Assembly: GCA_016776525.1 (NCBI GenBank)
Contig: JADHTD010000131.1
Location: 1-7,258, forward strand
Direction: 5' to 3'
DNA length: 7,258 nucleotides
DNA from: Rhodospirillales bacterium
GTDB taxonomy: Bacteria; Pseudomonadota; Alphaproteobacteria; Rhodospirillales; JADHTD01
Under the pieces are notes generated by a model that was not told the origin of the DNA, did no database searches, and was given only the letters and a program-made list of their open reading frames with translations. Positions 1 through 7,029 of the stretch are shown piece after piece; the first letter of the stretch is position 1; every line of letters begins with the position of its first letter. A program made the position numbers and the translations under genes.

Positions 1-181
1 CCCGGCGGGCTTCATCCAAATGTCGGACATGGCCGAAATGCAGAAGGTCGAAAACGCCATGGGCCAGGGCAATCTTTTCACCTTGCTGACGCAGGCTTTC
101 GGCCAGGACCGTCATCTCCTCAAGGGTTTTTATCTTGTCCTGACAGGTCCGGCGGTCGCTTTGTTTGTTGCTCTCGCTCAT
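1..181 (-). CDS. Nucleotidyltransferase of the RfaE/HldE domain-II type, 3'-truncated by window edge
   Basis: Only the first 60 codons are visible. Translation from the ATG at 181 gives MSESNKQSDR..., an amphipathic helical lead-in, then the segment ALAHGVFDLLHFGHVRHLDE (residues 39-58). This carries the HxGH signature (H48-F-G-H51) of the cytidylyltransferase superfamily, preceded by the usual G-V-F-D-L-L-H. In this superfamily HxGH binds the nucleotide phosphates during transfer of AMP or CMP to a sugar phosphate. The closest flavour is the adenylyltransferase domain of ADP-heptose synthesis proteins (RfaE/HldE domain II). The start sits 4 bases after the epimerase stop codon, with a G-rich stretch (GGGGG) about 7 bases upstream, so translation is probably coupled. 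Some relatives in surface-polysaccharide clusters carry a C-terminal PfkB sugar kinase; whether this one does lies outside the window. The family call is firm, while the exact substrate (heptose, glycerol or other) is unknown. Confidence 0.85.
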   Translation of the reverse strand, partial: MSESNKQSDRRTCQDKIKTLEEMTVLAESLRQQGEKIALAHGVFDLLHFGHVRHLDEARR

Positions 182-185
182 CTGA

Positions 186-1217
186 CTACCCCCGATCCGC
201 CCCGGCCGCCGTCTGCGAGCCTAGGTACTTGAACCACGATTCAGTGGCGCGGGAAATACTCTCAGCGGTCCAGACCGGCGCATCCCGCCAGTAATCCAGG
301 TTCTCCAACATGATTCCGACGCCTTCTTCGATGGTGACTGCCGGCTGCCAGCCCAATTCCGCCTTGATCTTGGAGATATCCGCCAAGGTGATGTCCGGTT
401 CTCCCGGGCGTTTTGGAATAGTCACGGTTTCCTTAGTCCCCAACAATTCGACGATCCGGTTGACGCTGACATCGACACCGGTGCCGGCGTTATAAAAGGA
501 ACCGGCGGCCGCCTTCTCCGCCACGCAGAGTATGGCATCAACGGCATCCGATACGAAAGTAAAGTCGCGGCTCTGCGTCCCGTCGCCGACGATGGTCAAC
601 GGCTCCCCGGCGATCAGTTGGGCCAGGAAAACGCCGAACATGGCCCCATAGGTTCCGGCGGTGCGGGCCCGCGGACCGTAAATGTTGAACAGACGGACGG
701 AAACCGCCGGCATGTCATAAACCTGCGCCCAGTGGTGCACCAACTGCTCGCCCAAATATTTACTCAGGGCATAGGGGTACTGCGGGCGGATCGGAGCCGA
801 TTCCGCCGTTGGGTAAGTATCCGGGATGCCGTAGCAGGACGACGAGGCGACATAGAGGAAGCGTTCGACCGCCGCTTCCCGGCTGGCTTCGAGAACGGAA
901 ATCGTGCCATTGACATTGGCATCATGATACCCCAACGGCTTTTCGATCGACGGCACGATATCGGCCAGCGCCGCCAGGTGGTAGACCCGGCGGGCGCCCG
1001 ATAATTCACCTTGCATCCGTTGACGGTCTGCGACGTCCGCCTCGACGAATTCGAAATCCGGGTTGTCCGTGTGCTGGGCAAGATTTTGCAGGCGGCCCAC
1101 GGAAAGATTATCGACCGCCTTCACCGCCCCCCCGGCGGCCAGCAGGGCATCGACCAAATGGCTGCCGATAAAACCGGCGCCGCCGGTAACTACGTCGAAT
1201 GACTTCTTCGTCATCAT
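186..1217 (-). CDS. NAD-dependent epimerase/dehydratase (extended SDR, sugar-nucleotide modifying)
   Basis: This is a 343-residue cytoplasmic enzyme expected to act on a nucleotide-linked sugar using bound NAD. Visible motifs are the Rossmann GGAGFIG (12-18), the ASSSCYG catalytic serine segment (124-130), YALSK carrying the catalytic Tyr149 and Lys153, NIYGPR (178-183) and RDFTFV (217-222). These are typical of UDP-glucose 4-epimerase/WbpP-like members, and the length is normal for them. The C-terminal tail (LDYWRDAPVW, about 307-316) lies beyond the SDR core. The open frame continues upstream to 1385 inside the preceding gene, but that extension is low-complexity and antisense-like. The start is placed at the first of two adjacent ATGs (1217 and 1214), 13 bases after the TPR-glycosyltransferase stop, with GAGG overlapping that stop about 11 bases upstream. 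With the downstream nucleotidyltransferase it probably supplies an activated sugar for the glycosyltransferases upstream. Exact substrate and product cannot be read from sequence; 4-epimerase, 4,6-dehydratase and heptose epimerase activities all remain possible. Confidence 0.92.
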   Translation of the reverse strand: MMTKKSFDVVTGGAGFIGSHLVDALLAAGGAVKAVDNLSVGRLQNLAQHTDNPDFEFVEADVADRQRMQGELSGARRVYHLAALADIVPSIEKPLGYHDANVNGTISVLEASREAAVERFLYVASSSCYGIPDTYPTAESAPIRPQYPYALSKYLGEQLVHHWAQVYDMPAVSVRLFNIYGPRARTAGTYGAMFGVFLAQLIAGEPLTIVGDGTQSRDFTFVSDAVDAILCVAEKAAAGSFYNAGTGVDVSVNRIVELLGTKETVTIPKRPGEPDITLADISKIKAELGWQPAVTIEEGVGIMLENLDYWRDAPVWTAESISRATESWFKYLGSQTAAGADRG

Positions 1218-1230
1218 CGGTTTTGATGCC

Positions 1231-2994
1231 TCAATCCAGCTGGTCTTCGACGAAAATTGACAAAGCCGAGGCGGCCCGCTCGAAGACATGTACCCAGTCC
1301 CCCCACTCATGCTGCCTGAAAAGGTGCACATGGGGATACCAGGGGCTGTCTTCGCGTTGCCACATCCACAGGTAACTGGGCGCATAGGGCAACATCACCC
1401 AGGTACGCTTGTTCATGGCTCCGGCCATATGGGCCAACGCCGTATCGACGGTTATAACCAGATCAAGATCCCGCACCGCCGCCGCCGTATCGGCAAAATC
1501 CTTAAAGTCCTTGCCCAGGTCAATCACCGGCACCGGTGTATCCAATGCCGCCAACTGGTCAACCCGGCCGCCCACTTGCAGGCTGAAAAAAGTAACCTTC
1601 GGCACATCAAAAAGCGGCTTGAAAAGATCAAGGTCACAGGACCGGTTATGATCGTTTTTATGGGTCGGGCTGCCGCTCCAGGCGATGCCGACTTTCAGAC
1701 CGTCAACCCCGGAAACTGCCTTATTGTCAGCGACGCCTTCCGGAACCGACAGGTAGGGCACCGCCGCCGGAATGGTTTCCAGGGTTGTTCCGAACTTAAG
1801 CGGCAAACTCATCATCGGCAGGTGGCAATCAATGGACGGCAACGGATCGCCGTAAGTGACGACCTCCGCCGCCCCTTCCAGGGAGGTCATCAATCTGTTC
1901 AAGGGCTTCTGGCATTCGACCACCACCCGGGCGCCTTTTTCCGCCAGCAGCGGGACATAGCGGGCGAATTGCAGGGTATCGCCAAGCCCCTGTTCCGCAT
2001 GCAGCAGCAGGGTTTTTCCGTCAAGGTCACCGCCGTCCCATTCCGGCTCTTCGAAATCCCTCAGCCTGAGACCGAGTCCCTGATGCCGCCAGCGCCATTC
2101 ATAGTGCTGCCAGCCATCTTCGAAACGGCCGTCCTGCAAGTATGCCAGCGCCAAATTCCAATGCAGTTCGGCGCTTTCCGGGTCAACCTCAAGGGCCTTG
2201 CGGAAACGATCCTGGGCTTCCGCATGGCGGCCCAGGCCCTGATAGGCGCTGCCCATATTGTTGAGGGCGTCAAGGTTATCGGGAAGCAGGGCAAGAACCC
2301 GCTCATAGGCATCAACCGACTCTTCCAAGCGCCCCGCGGCAAGCAGGGTATTGGCTAAATTAAAGTGTATTTTCGGATCGGCAGGAGACTGCCCCAATGC
2401 CGTCTGATAGCTGTCGATGGCTTCGTCGAGGCGGCCCAGCTTTACCAGGCTGCCGCCCAGATTGTATTCCGCTTCGGCGTAATCCGGTTTTAGGCTGAGA
2501 GCCTTGCGGTAGGCGTCTTCTGCTTCTTCAACCCGGCCCAGTTCCGACAAGGCATTTCCGAGATTATTGAGGGCTTCCGGAAATTCCCCATTGGCCTCTA
2601 GGGCCTTGCCACAGGCTTCGACCGCCTCTTCGTACCGGCCCAGGTCGTTGTAGGCACTGGCCAGGTTGTTAAACACCTCCGGCGTATCGGGATTGAGAGA
2701 TACGGCGCGTTCAAAGGATTCGACGGCGGCCTCAATATGGCCCTCCGCCTGCAAAGCATTCCCCAGGCTGACATAAGGCACAAAGAAATCCGGCTGAACG
2801 GTGGTGGCCTGTTTCGCCAGGGTAATCGCCAGTTCGTTTTGGCCGGCCTCGTAGAAAACCACACTCAGCAGATTTAAGGCATCAACGTTATCCGGATCGG
2901 CATCCAGGACCTTCTTGTAGATTTCGGCGGCGTCGGCTAGCTGACCCTGCTGGTGCAACCAGACCCCTTTTTGCAGTTCTGCCGCTAGATCCAT
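1231..2994 (-). CDS. TPR-repeat protein with C-terminal GT9/heptosyltransferase-like domain
   Basis: This 587-residue protein has two halves. Residues 4-275 are eight TPRs with an unbroken 34-residue period; the helix-turn marker (DP, QP, NP, NG, KP, SP, LP, DP) falls at 33, 67, 101, 135, 169, 203, 237 and 271. A capping helix pair follows, to about 307. Residues about 322-587 form a GT-B-type domain like family GT9, with LHAEQGLGDTLQFARYVPLL (331-350), VGIAWSGSP (435-443), DLVITVDTALAHMAGA (511-526), TWVMLPYAPSYLWM (531-544) and EDSPWYP (548-554). The glycine loop and the DTALAH acidic/histidine motif of the donor site look intact. No signal peptide or membrane segment is seen. The ATG at 2994 has GAGAGG about 9 bases upstream. 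TPR-glycosyltransferase fusions of this kind, such as FlmG of Caulobacter, glycosylate flagellin with the TPRs binding the acceptor, and the neighbouring Maf gene fits that role. The acceptor and sugar are inference; a polysaccharide role is the alternative. Confidence 0.9.
   Translation of the reverse strand: MDLAAELQKGVWLHQQGQLADAAEIYKKVLDADPDNVDALNLLSVVFYEAGQNELAITLAKQATTVQPDFFVPYVSLGNALQAEGHIEAAVESFERAVSLNPDTPEVFNNLASAYNDLGRYEEAVEACGKALEANGEFPEALNNLGNALSELGRVEEAEDAYRKALSLKPDYAEAEYNLGGSLVKLGRLDEAIDSYQTALGQSPADPKIHFNLANTLLAAGRLEESVDAYERVLALLPDNLDALNNMGSAYQGLGRHAEAQDRFRKALEVDPESAELHWNLALAYLQDGRFEDGWQHYEWRWRHQGLGLRLRDFEEPEWDGGDLDGKTLLLHAEQGLGDTLQFARYVPLLAEKGARVVVECQKPLNRLMTSLEGAAEVVTYGDPLPSIDCHLPMMSLPLKFGTTLETIPAAVPYLSVPEGVADNKAVSGVDGLKVGIAWSGSPTHKNDHNRSCDLDLFKPLFDVPKVTFFSLQVGGRVDQLAALDTPVPVIDLGKDFKDFADTAAAVRDLDLVITVDTALAHMAGAMNKRTWVMLPYAPSYLWMWQREDSPWYPHVHLFRQHEWGDWVHVFERAASALSIFVEDQLD
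2170..2985 (-). repeat. Eight tandem 102-bp TPR-coding units
   Basis: Residues 4-275 of the TPR-GT9 protein are coded by eight consecutive 34-codon units with no insertion or deletion between them. Each shows the TPR consensus pattern (W/L-G/A-Y-A-P spacing), for example NNLGNALSELGRVEEAEDAY in unit 5. The units are divergent at base level, so this is an old protein repeat rather than a recent DNA duplication. Confidence 0.85.
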
Positions 2995-3021
2995 AATCTT
3001 TTACCTCTCAATTGCCCTATA

Positions 3022-3044
3022 CCGGGGGTTTATTCCGTCCCCGG
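3022..3044 (-). other. GC-rich hairpin in the spacer between the Maf and TPR-GT9 genes
   Basis: In the 60-base spacer, the minus-strand RNA could pair CCGGGG (3044-3039) with CCCCGG (3027-3022) across an 11-base loop. No T-run follows on the minus strand, so it does not look like an intrinsic terminator. It may be an RNA-stability or processing element, or simply chance in GC-rich DNA. Confidence 0.3.
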
Positions 3045-3054
3045 CCCCTGGCTT

Positions 3055-5022
3055 TTAGCGGGCGGCCCCGGCCGCCTTCGAGTTTTCAATAATTTCAGCA
3101 AAAAGCTGTTTGCCCTCCTGGCTTACCCCGGTAATTAGTCTCGCATATTCCTTCTTGAACCGCTTGAGAAACTCTTCACGCAGGGCTTTGTCTTCCACCC
3201 GGCTGGCGAAATAACAGGCAATATGCGGAAAAGCCTTGGCCGAACCGTCAACCATCGCCGAAACCCCATCATAGGTTGCGACTGTATCCAGGATATAACT
3301 GTTCAGCCGTTCATAGAATTCATTAAACGTGGAATCCTCCTTGAGAGACACCTCGACGACATCGTTGAAATCCTTGATGAATCGGTCCCAGGCCGACAGG
3401 TAATCGGGCATCGGGTATTTTTGGAAAAAACTTCCCGGCGTACAACGCTCGCTTTCTTCCCGGATTTGCTGGAATATCGCCTTCTTATCCAGCGGCGGCC
3501 CCTCAAAGGACACCGAGGAGTGCATTTTCGGGACGGCGCCCTCCATCATTGTCCCGTCACTGCAGTTATAGGCTTCAACCCTGAAGAGACTCATGACGAA
3601 CTCGAGCATCTGACGGGTCCATTCATAAAGACCGTCGGTATAAACGGTGCCGCCAAAATTCCCCGGATAGGTATATTCAAATGACTCGTAGGCCACGTCC
3701 TTGAACTGGTCGGTCGTGTAATAAACCGTTTGGTCCGAATGGTGACGGGATTTGTCCCGGACACCGCAATCGCAACCGAACAGGTAAATCTTATAGAACC
3801 CGAGATTGGTCGCCAGGGCCAACGACGTATTGGCCACCAGGGGGCTGGCGCCGATAATCTGCTTGTGATTGGTTCCTAATGTCATCGTCGAACTGACGCT
3901 GTCCCGGAAATAGAGGAAAGACTCATCGAAGTATTCCAGGTTCCCGGGGTCCGCCGTCGCCGGGGAAATAAATTTGATGTCGCCAAAGGTCTTGCCGCTG
4001 AATTTGTCTTCGTTGAGGCTGTGGATATGGGCCATCTTGTCGACCATTTCAGGCAGGTTTTCCACTTCGGTCTGGAAATCCGGAATGATCCCGTGATGCA
4101 AAAGAACCTGCAGCGCCGTCCCCGATGAGAAGATGACCGCATGGTCTTTCCATTTGCGGATGGTCTCGATGCACTGATCAACGGACGGCCCCGCCCCGAC
4201 GATAAAGGCCGGTTCCGGCCGCCGCACACGCGGCTCTCCATCGAGCAGGTTAAAGCTATGATTGTTAAAGTTACTCGCCGCATTCCGCATCATCAGGATT
4301 TCATCTTCATAGAATCCCCGGGTCAGAATACGGGTCGGGATGTGGGCTTTAAAGGAGCTGTGAACCGTATTGGTTAGCCATGTCTTGTAATGGATATAGA
4401 TATAAGTCCCTTCAACCAGCGCCAACCCTTTCGATTCGAGTATGGAGAAGATCATCGATTGAATCTGCCGCGGCCGTCCGAAACAGATAAAGTCTATATC
4501 GATGCCTTCTTTGTTGCAGTATTCGAGGGTTTCGCACCAATCTACGGCGAAAAGACTTTGCCCGAGGAAATCCGGAATGGGCTCGACAATAATAATGTGG
4601 CGGGCGCCGGTCCGCTTGATCAGCGGTTCGATATGAAGGCCCAGGCCGATGCCAATGATCAGCAGGTAATTGGCCGCATCCTGCGGCGAAGTGGCCAGCG
4701 TCGGCATCTCCAGATCCCGGATTATATTTTTGGACGCTTCCAGCATATCCAGGGATACCTGGCTGTCCAAATAAGCGCCTTCCGGCTTGTTGAGGATGAT
4801 TCTTTCCGGTTTTTCGAAATACTGGTCGATTTGTTCATCGACAAATTCACGGGCGGGTTTGCCGTAAAACAAACCGCTTCCAAGCCGGATATCAATCGCT
4901 TCGTCGCCTTCCCAGACGACCAGCGATTGGGGGTCCGTCATGGCCCGCAGGGATTCAGCGATGGTTGGGAAGTACTCATCGAAACAAGCGAGGTTCTTTG
5001 CGTATCGTTCTGATTCGTTCAT
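3055..5022 (-). CDS. Maf-type protein (DUF115 / MptE-like), putative flagellin glycosyltransferase
   Basis: This 655-residue protein carries the DUF115 (6-hydroxymethylpterin pyrophosphokinase MptE-like) core of the motility-associated-factor family. Key segments are PAFIVGAGPSVDQCI (271-285) with the GAGPS nucleotide-binding loop, SSGTALQVLLHHGIIPDF (299-316), ASPLVANTSLALATNLGF (392-409), IYLFGCDCG (412-420) followed by the HHSD stretch (427-430), and CSDGTMMEGAVP (487-498), which matches the family's C-terminal glycine-rich segment. An N-terminal Rossmann-like domain precedes it, with LLIIGIGLGLH (120-130) and IIVEPIPDFL (144-153). A charged helical region runs from about 510 to the end. 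Maf proteins are known to be needed for flagellin O-glycosylation with nonulosonic acids in Campylobacter, Aeromonas and others, acting in the cytoplasm. Length and domain order fit the family. The ATG at 5022 has GGAAG 5 bases upstream. It lies between two TPR-glycosyltransferase genes. No Pse or Leg biosynthesis gene is present here, so the donor sugar is open. Confidence 0.88.
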   Translation of the reverse strand: MNESERYAKNLACFDEYFPTIAESLRAMTDPQSLVVWEGDEAIDIRLGSGLFYGKPAREFVDEQIDQYFEKPERIILNKPEGAYLDSQVSLDMLEASKNIIRDLEMPTLATSPQDAANYLLIIGIGLGLHIEPLIKRTGARHIIIVEPIPDFLGQSLFAVDWCETLEYCNKEGIDIDFICFGRPRQIQSMIFSILESKGLALVEGTYIYIHYKTWLTNTVHSSFKAHIPTRILTRGFYEDEILMMRNAASNFNNHSFNLLDGEPRVRRPEPAFIVGAGPSVDQCIETIRKWKDHAVIFSSGTALQVLLHHGIIPDFQTEVENLPEMVDKMAHIHSLNEDKFSGKTFGDIKFISPATADPGNLEYFDESFLYFRDSVSSTMTLGTNHKQIIGASPLVANTSLALATNLGFYKIYLFGCDCGVRDKSRHHSDQTVYYTTDQFKDVAYESFEYTYPGNFGGTVYTDGLYEWTRQMLEFVMSLFRVEAYNCSDGTMMEGAVPKMHSSVSFEGPPLDKKAIFQQIREESERCTPGSFFQKYPMPDYLSAWDRFIKDFNDVVEVSLKEDSTFNEFYERLNSYILDTVATYDGVSAMVDGSAKAFPHIACYFASRVEDKALREEFLKRFKKEYARLITGVSQEGKQLFAEIIENSKAAGAAR

Positions 5023-5049
5023 AGACGCTTCCAGCCTATTCTAGGCCTG

Positions 5050-5068
5050 TCGGCCGGGTTGCGGCCGA
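5050..5068 (-). other. GC-rich hairpin in the spacer between the GT41-like and Maf genes
   Basis: The 58-base spacer contains TCGGCC (5068-5063 on the minus strand), a 7-base loop, and GGCCGA (5055-5050), a 6-bp stem. It begins just after the GT41-like stop codon. No T-run follows on the minus strand, so read-through into the Maf gene is expected. It may affect mRNA processing between cistrons; chance is also possible. Confidence 0.3.
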
Positions 5069-5079
5069 AATCAAACCGA
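5067..5079. repeat. 13-bp direct repeat, copy downstream of the GT41-like gene
   Basis: GAAATCAAACCGA (plus strand) lies immediately past the stop codon of the GT41-like gene and is identical to 7017-7029 just before its start. In both places TTAACCGCC follows on the plus strand, after 1 base here and 22 bases in the other copy. Confidence 0.6.
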
Positions 5080-5080
5080 A

Positions 5081-7000
5081 TTAACCGCCGTTGGTTTCCT
5101 GCCACATGCCGAAATAGGCATCCTCTAACGCTTTCGCCAATGACTTCGGATCAAACAGGGACGAGGAAAGGACATCTTCGACCCCTTCGGTTCGGAATTT
5201 GATCCGGGCATCTACGTCCGTCGCCCAGTTGAGGGCCTTTGCAAGGTAATCGTCTTTCGAAACGGCCAGCATGGACTCATCCAGTTTCAGCCTTTTCAAC
5301 ATGCAGGAAACGGACTCACCTTCCTCTCCCGGCATATCCAGGCTTACTACAGGCACCCCCTTGGCCAAAGCGGCGGCGGCGGCATAGGGCTTCTGGAAGG
5401 GGAAAGGCGCCAAGGCGACATCAACCTCACGGAAAAACTCATCGCGGGAATCGGCGCTCAGAATATCAATGCGGTGGGCAATGCCGAAATTGCCGAATAA
5501 TTGCAGAAGCCGGTCAACCACTTCGGGGCTTCCCATCGAGCGGTCGTACAGGAGCAATTGCGAATTGGGCACCGTTTGCACAATTTGCGCCCAGGTAAGG
5601 GCGACTTCGATATTCAACTCGGCGAGCGATACATCGGAACCGAAAGAAATATTGCCATATACCTGCGCCGGGCTGTCGCCAATCTCACCATAGGGCTTCT
5701 TGAGGGCATACAGGCCGTCAACCGGCCACGGGGCGCACACATTTTTCTCTTCTGCTCCGGCCGACAGGTTATCGACCAGCCTGAAGCCCATCTCATCGAC
5801 AGCAGCCCCTAGATAAGTGCCGAGCCAGGCAACCTGGACCGGCGCGGCGCGGTAAGGGAACAGGGTCAGGCCTACGGGTGAATTGATGCCGCTGGCGTCA
5901 ATCAGCACATCGACCCCTTCGTTACGGACGGTGGCAGCCAGGGTTGCAACATCCATGGTGGAAATATTCGTCCACCGGTCGAAACCGTTACGGAACGGAA
6001 TATTGCGCTCGGCCGTCAGGTCGCTCAGACCGATACCGTAGACGACCACCCGGTCCCGGTCGTGGCTACTGATGATTTCAGCCAACATCTCAATTTCGTC
6101 CGGCCCCGGCATGGAAACGACAAGGTAGGCGATCTTGATCTTGGCCGAATCCGGCGGCGAATTATAACTGGCGTCCGGGGCCGTTTCCTGTGATCCGGCA
6201 ACCTCCCTGATTTTCGATATTACTTCTGCCAACGCCTCGTCGGAACGGTTCGGGGTATAGGCAAGGTTTCGAAGGCGGGAACAGTAATTACCAATCCTGC
6301 CGCTTTCGAGGGCAATGGCCTGACGATGGCATGCCGATGCCTCTTCCAACCGGCCCAAAGCGTCAAGGGACCTGCCGAGAAGGCTGGCATAGCTGGACGT
6401 ACCTGGGGCCAGGGACCTGAGAGACCGCAACATATTGAGCGCTTCGTTCGGGCGGCCGTCCTGATAAAGGGCCTCGGCGTATTCGTACAGAGCTTCCTCG
6501 TCCGTTTGATTGATGCCGATATGCTGGCTAAGCCAGGAAATGGCTTCGGAAAAGGCGCCCTGCCTGAGCATTTTCTTGCCATGCTCGAGAAACGGTTTGC
6601 TTTTGATATTGGTGAAGACTTCCGCGTACGACGGGAAACCGCTGCCCAACAAGCCCAGAATCCGGTTATCCATCGGATGCATCGTCGACAATTTTCCGTA
6701 ATAGAGGGAATCCGTAAGTTTCCCGCCAAGGGCATAGAGGATCGCCAGGACTTCCGGAAGGTCGGTACTGGCGCCGGGAAGTTCTTCTGCCTGTATGAAC
6801 AGTTCTATGGCTTTAGAATAATCCTGCAGAAAATAGGATATGACGCCGAAAAGACTGATCACTTCGGCAACATTCTGTTCATTCTGATCGATTGATCCCA
6901 GGACATTGATGGCTTCTTCATAATCCCTTTTAAGGATTAATTCACGGGCTTCATCGAAGGCCCCGCCAAGGGATGCTGCGGATTCTGGGGTGCTGGTCAT
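5081..7000 (-). CDS. TPR protein with degenerate OGT/SPINDLY-like (GT41-type) glycosyltransferase domain
   Basis: From the ATG at 7000 the product is 639 residues. The frame extends to a TTG at 7024 and an ATG at 7015, but 7000 is preferred because GGAAGAG lies 6 bases upstream of it. Residues about 10-250 are divergent TPR-like helices in two groups (about 12-110 and 138-235), separated by a non-TPR insert around FPSYAEVF (122-129). Residues about 287-630 follow the GT41 C-terminal pattern: VDVLIDASG (363-371), APVQVAWLG (386-394), VALTWAQIVQTVPNSQLLLY (466-485), VALAPFPF (528-535) and KGVPVVSL (547-554). By eye, several donor-site residues differ from the usual GT41 pattern: GH after the aspartate is GI (371-372), the UDP-contacting lysine position is Glu461, and the GGTTT loop reads KPYAA (537-541). 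It may use another donor, be a poor enzyme, or act as an accessory or acceptor-binding subunit. No signal peptide or membrane segment is seen. It is the first complete gene of the cluster. Confidence 0.85.
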   Translation of the reverse strand: MTSTPESAASLGGAFDEARELILKRDYEEAINVLGSIDQNEQNVAEVISLFGVISYFLQDYSKAIELFIQAEELPGASTDLPEVLAILYALGGKLTDSLYYGKLSTMHPMDNRILGLLGSGFPSYAEVFTNIKSKPFLEHGKKMLRQGAFSEAISWLSQHIGINQTDEEALYEYAEALYQDGRPNEALNMLRSLRSLAPGTSSYASLLGRSLDALGRLEEASACHRQAIALESGRIGNYCSRLRNLAYTPNRSDEALAEVISKIREVAGSQETAPDASYNSPPDSAKIKIAYLVVSMPGPDEIEMLAEIISSHDRDRVVVYGIGLSDLTAERNIPFRNGFDRWTNISTMDVATLAATVRNEGVDVLIDASGINSPVGLTLFPYRAAPVQVAWLGTYLGAAVDEMGFRLVDNLSAGAEEKNVCAPWPVDGLYALKKPYGEIGDSPAQVYGNISFGSDVSLAELNIEVALTWAQIVQTVPNSQLLLYDRSMGSPEVVDRLLQLFGNFGIAHRIDILSADSRDEFFREVDVALAPFPFQKPYAAAAALAKGVPVVSLDMPGEEGESVSCMLKRLKLDESMLAVSKDDYLAKALNWATDVDARIKFRTEGVEDVLSSSLFDPKSLAKALEDAYFGMWQETNGG

Positions 7001-7005
7001 GGCAT

Positions 7006-7012
7006 TCTCTTC
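7006..7012 (-). promoter_or_regulatory. Ribosome binding site deciding the GT41-like start
   Basis: GGAAGAG (7012-7006 on the minus strand) sits 6 bases before the ATG at 7000. The competing ATG at 7015 and TTG at 7024 have no comparable purine-rich sequence at the right distance, so initiation at 7000 is favoured. Confidence 0.6.
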
Positions 7013-7016
7013 CATG

Positions 7017-7029
7017 GAAATCAAACCGA
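7017..7029. repeat. 13-bp direct repeat, copy upstream of the GT41-like gene
   Basis: GAAATCAAACCGA (plus strand) is identical to 5067-5079 and in the same orientation, so the pair brackets the GT41-like coding region. The second shared block, TTAACCGCC, is at 7052-7060. Confidence 0.6.

Noticed and set aside
1218..1385. 56-residue N-terminal extension of the epimerase
   Set aside because: It overlaps the end of the TPR-GT9 gene, is low-complexity, and precedes a normal SDR start (MMTKKSFDVVTGGAGF) that has a ribosome binding site.
1288..2358. 356-codon plus-strand open frame antisense to the TPR-GT9 gene
   Set aside because: It lies wholly within a strongly supported minus-strand gene and encodes no recognisable domain. 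Its openness follows from the repeated codon pattern of the opposite strand.
3022..3044. Spacer hairpins at 3022-3044 and 5050-5068 as intrinsic terminators
   Set aside because: Neither is followed by a T-run on the transcribed strand, and both sit between co-oriented genes with ribosome binding sites, so read-through is more likely.
4390..5013. 207-codon plus-strand open frame opposite the Maf gene
   Set aside because: It is a shadow of the Maf coding frame, with no family motif and no matching ribosome binding site noticed.
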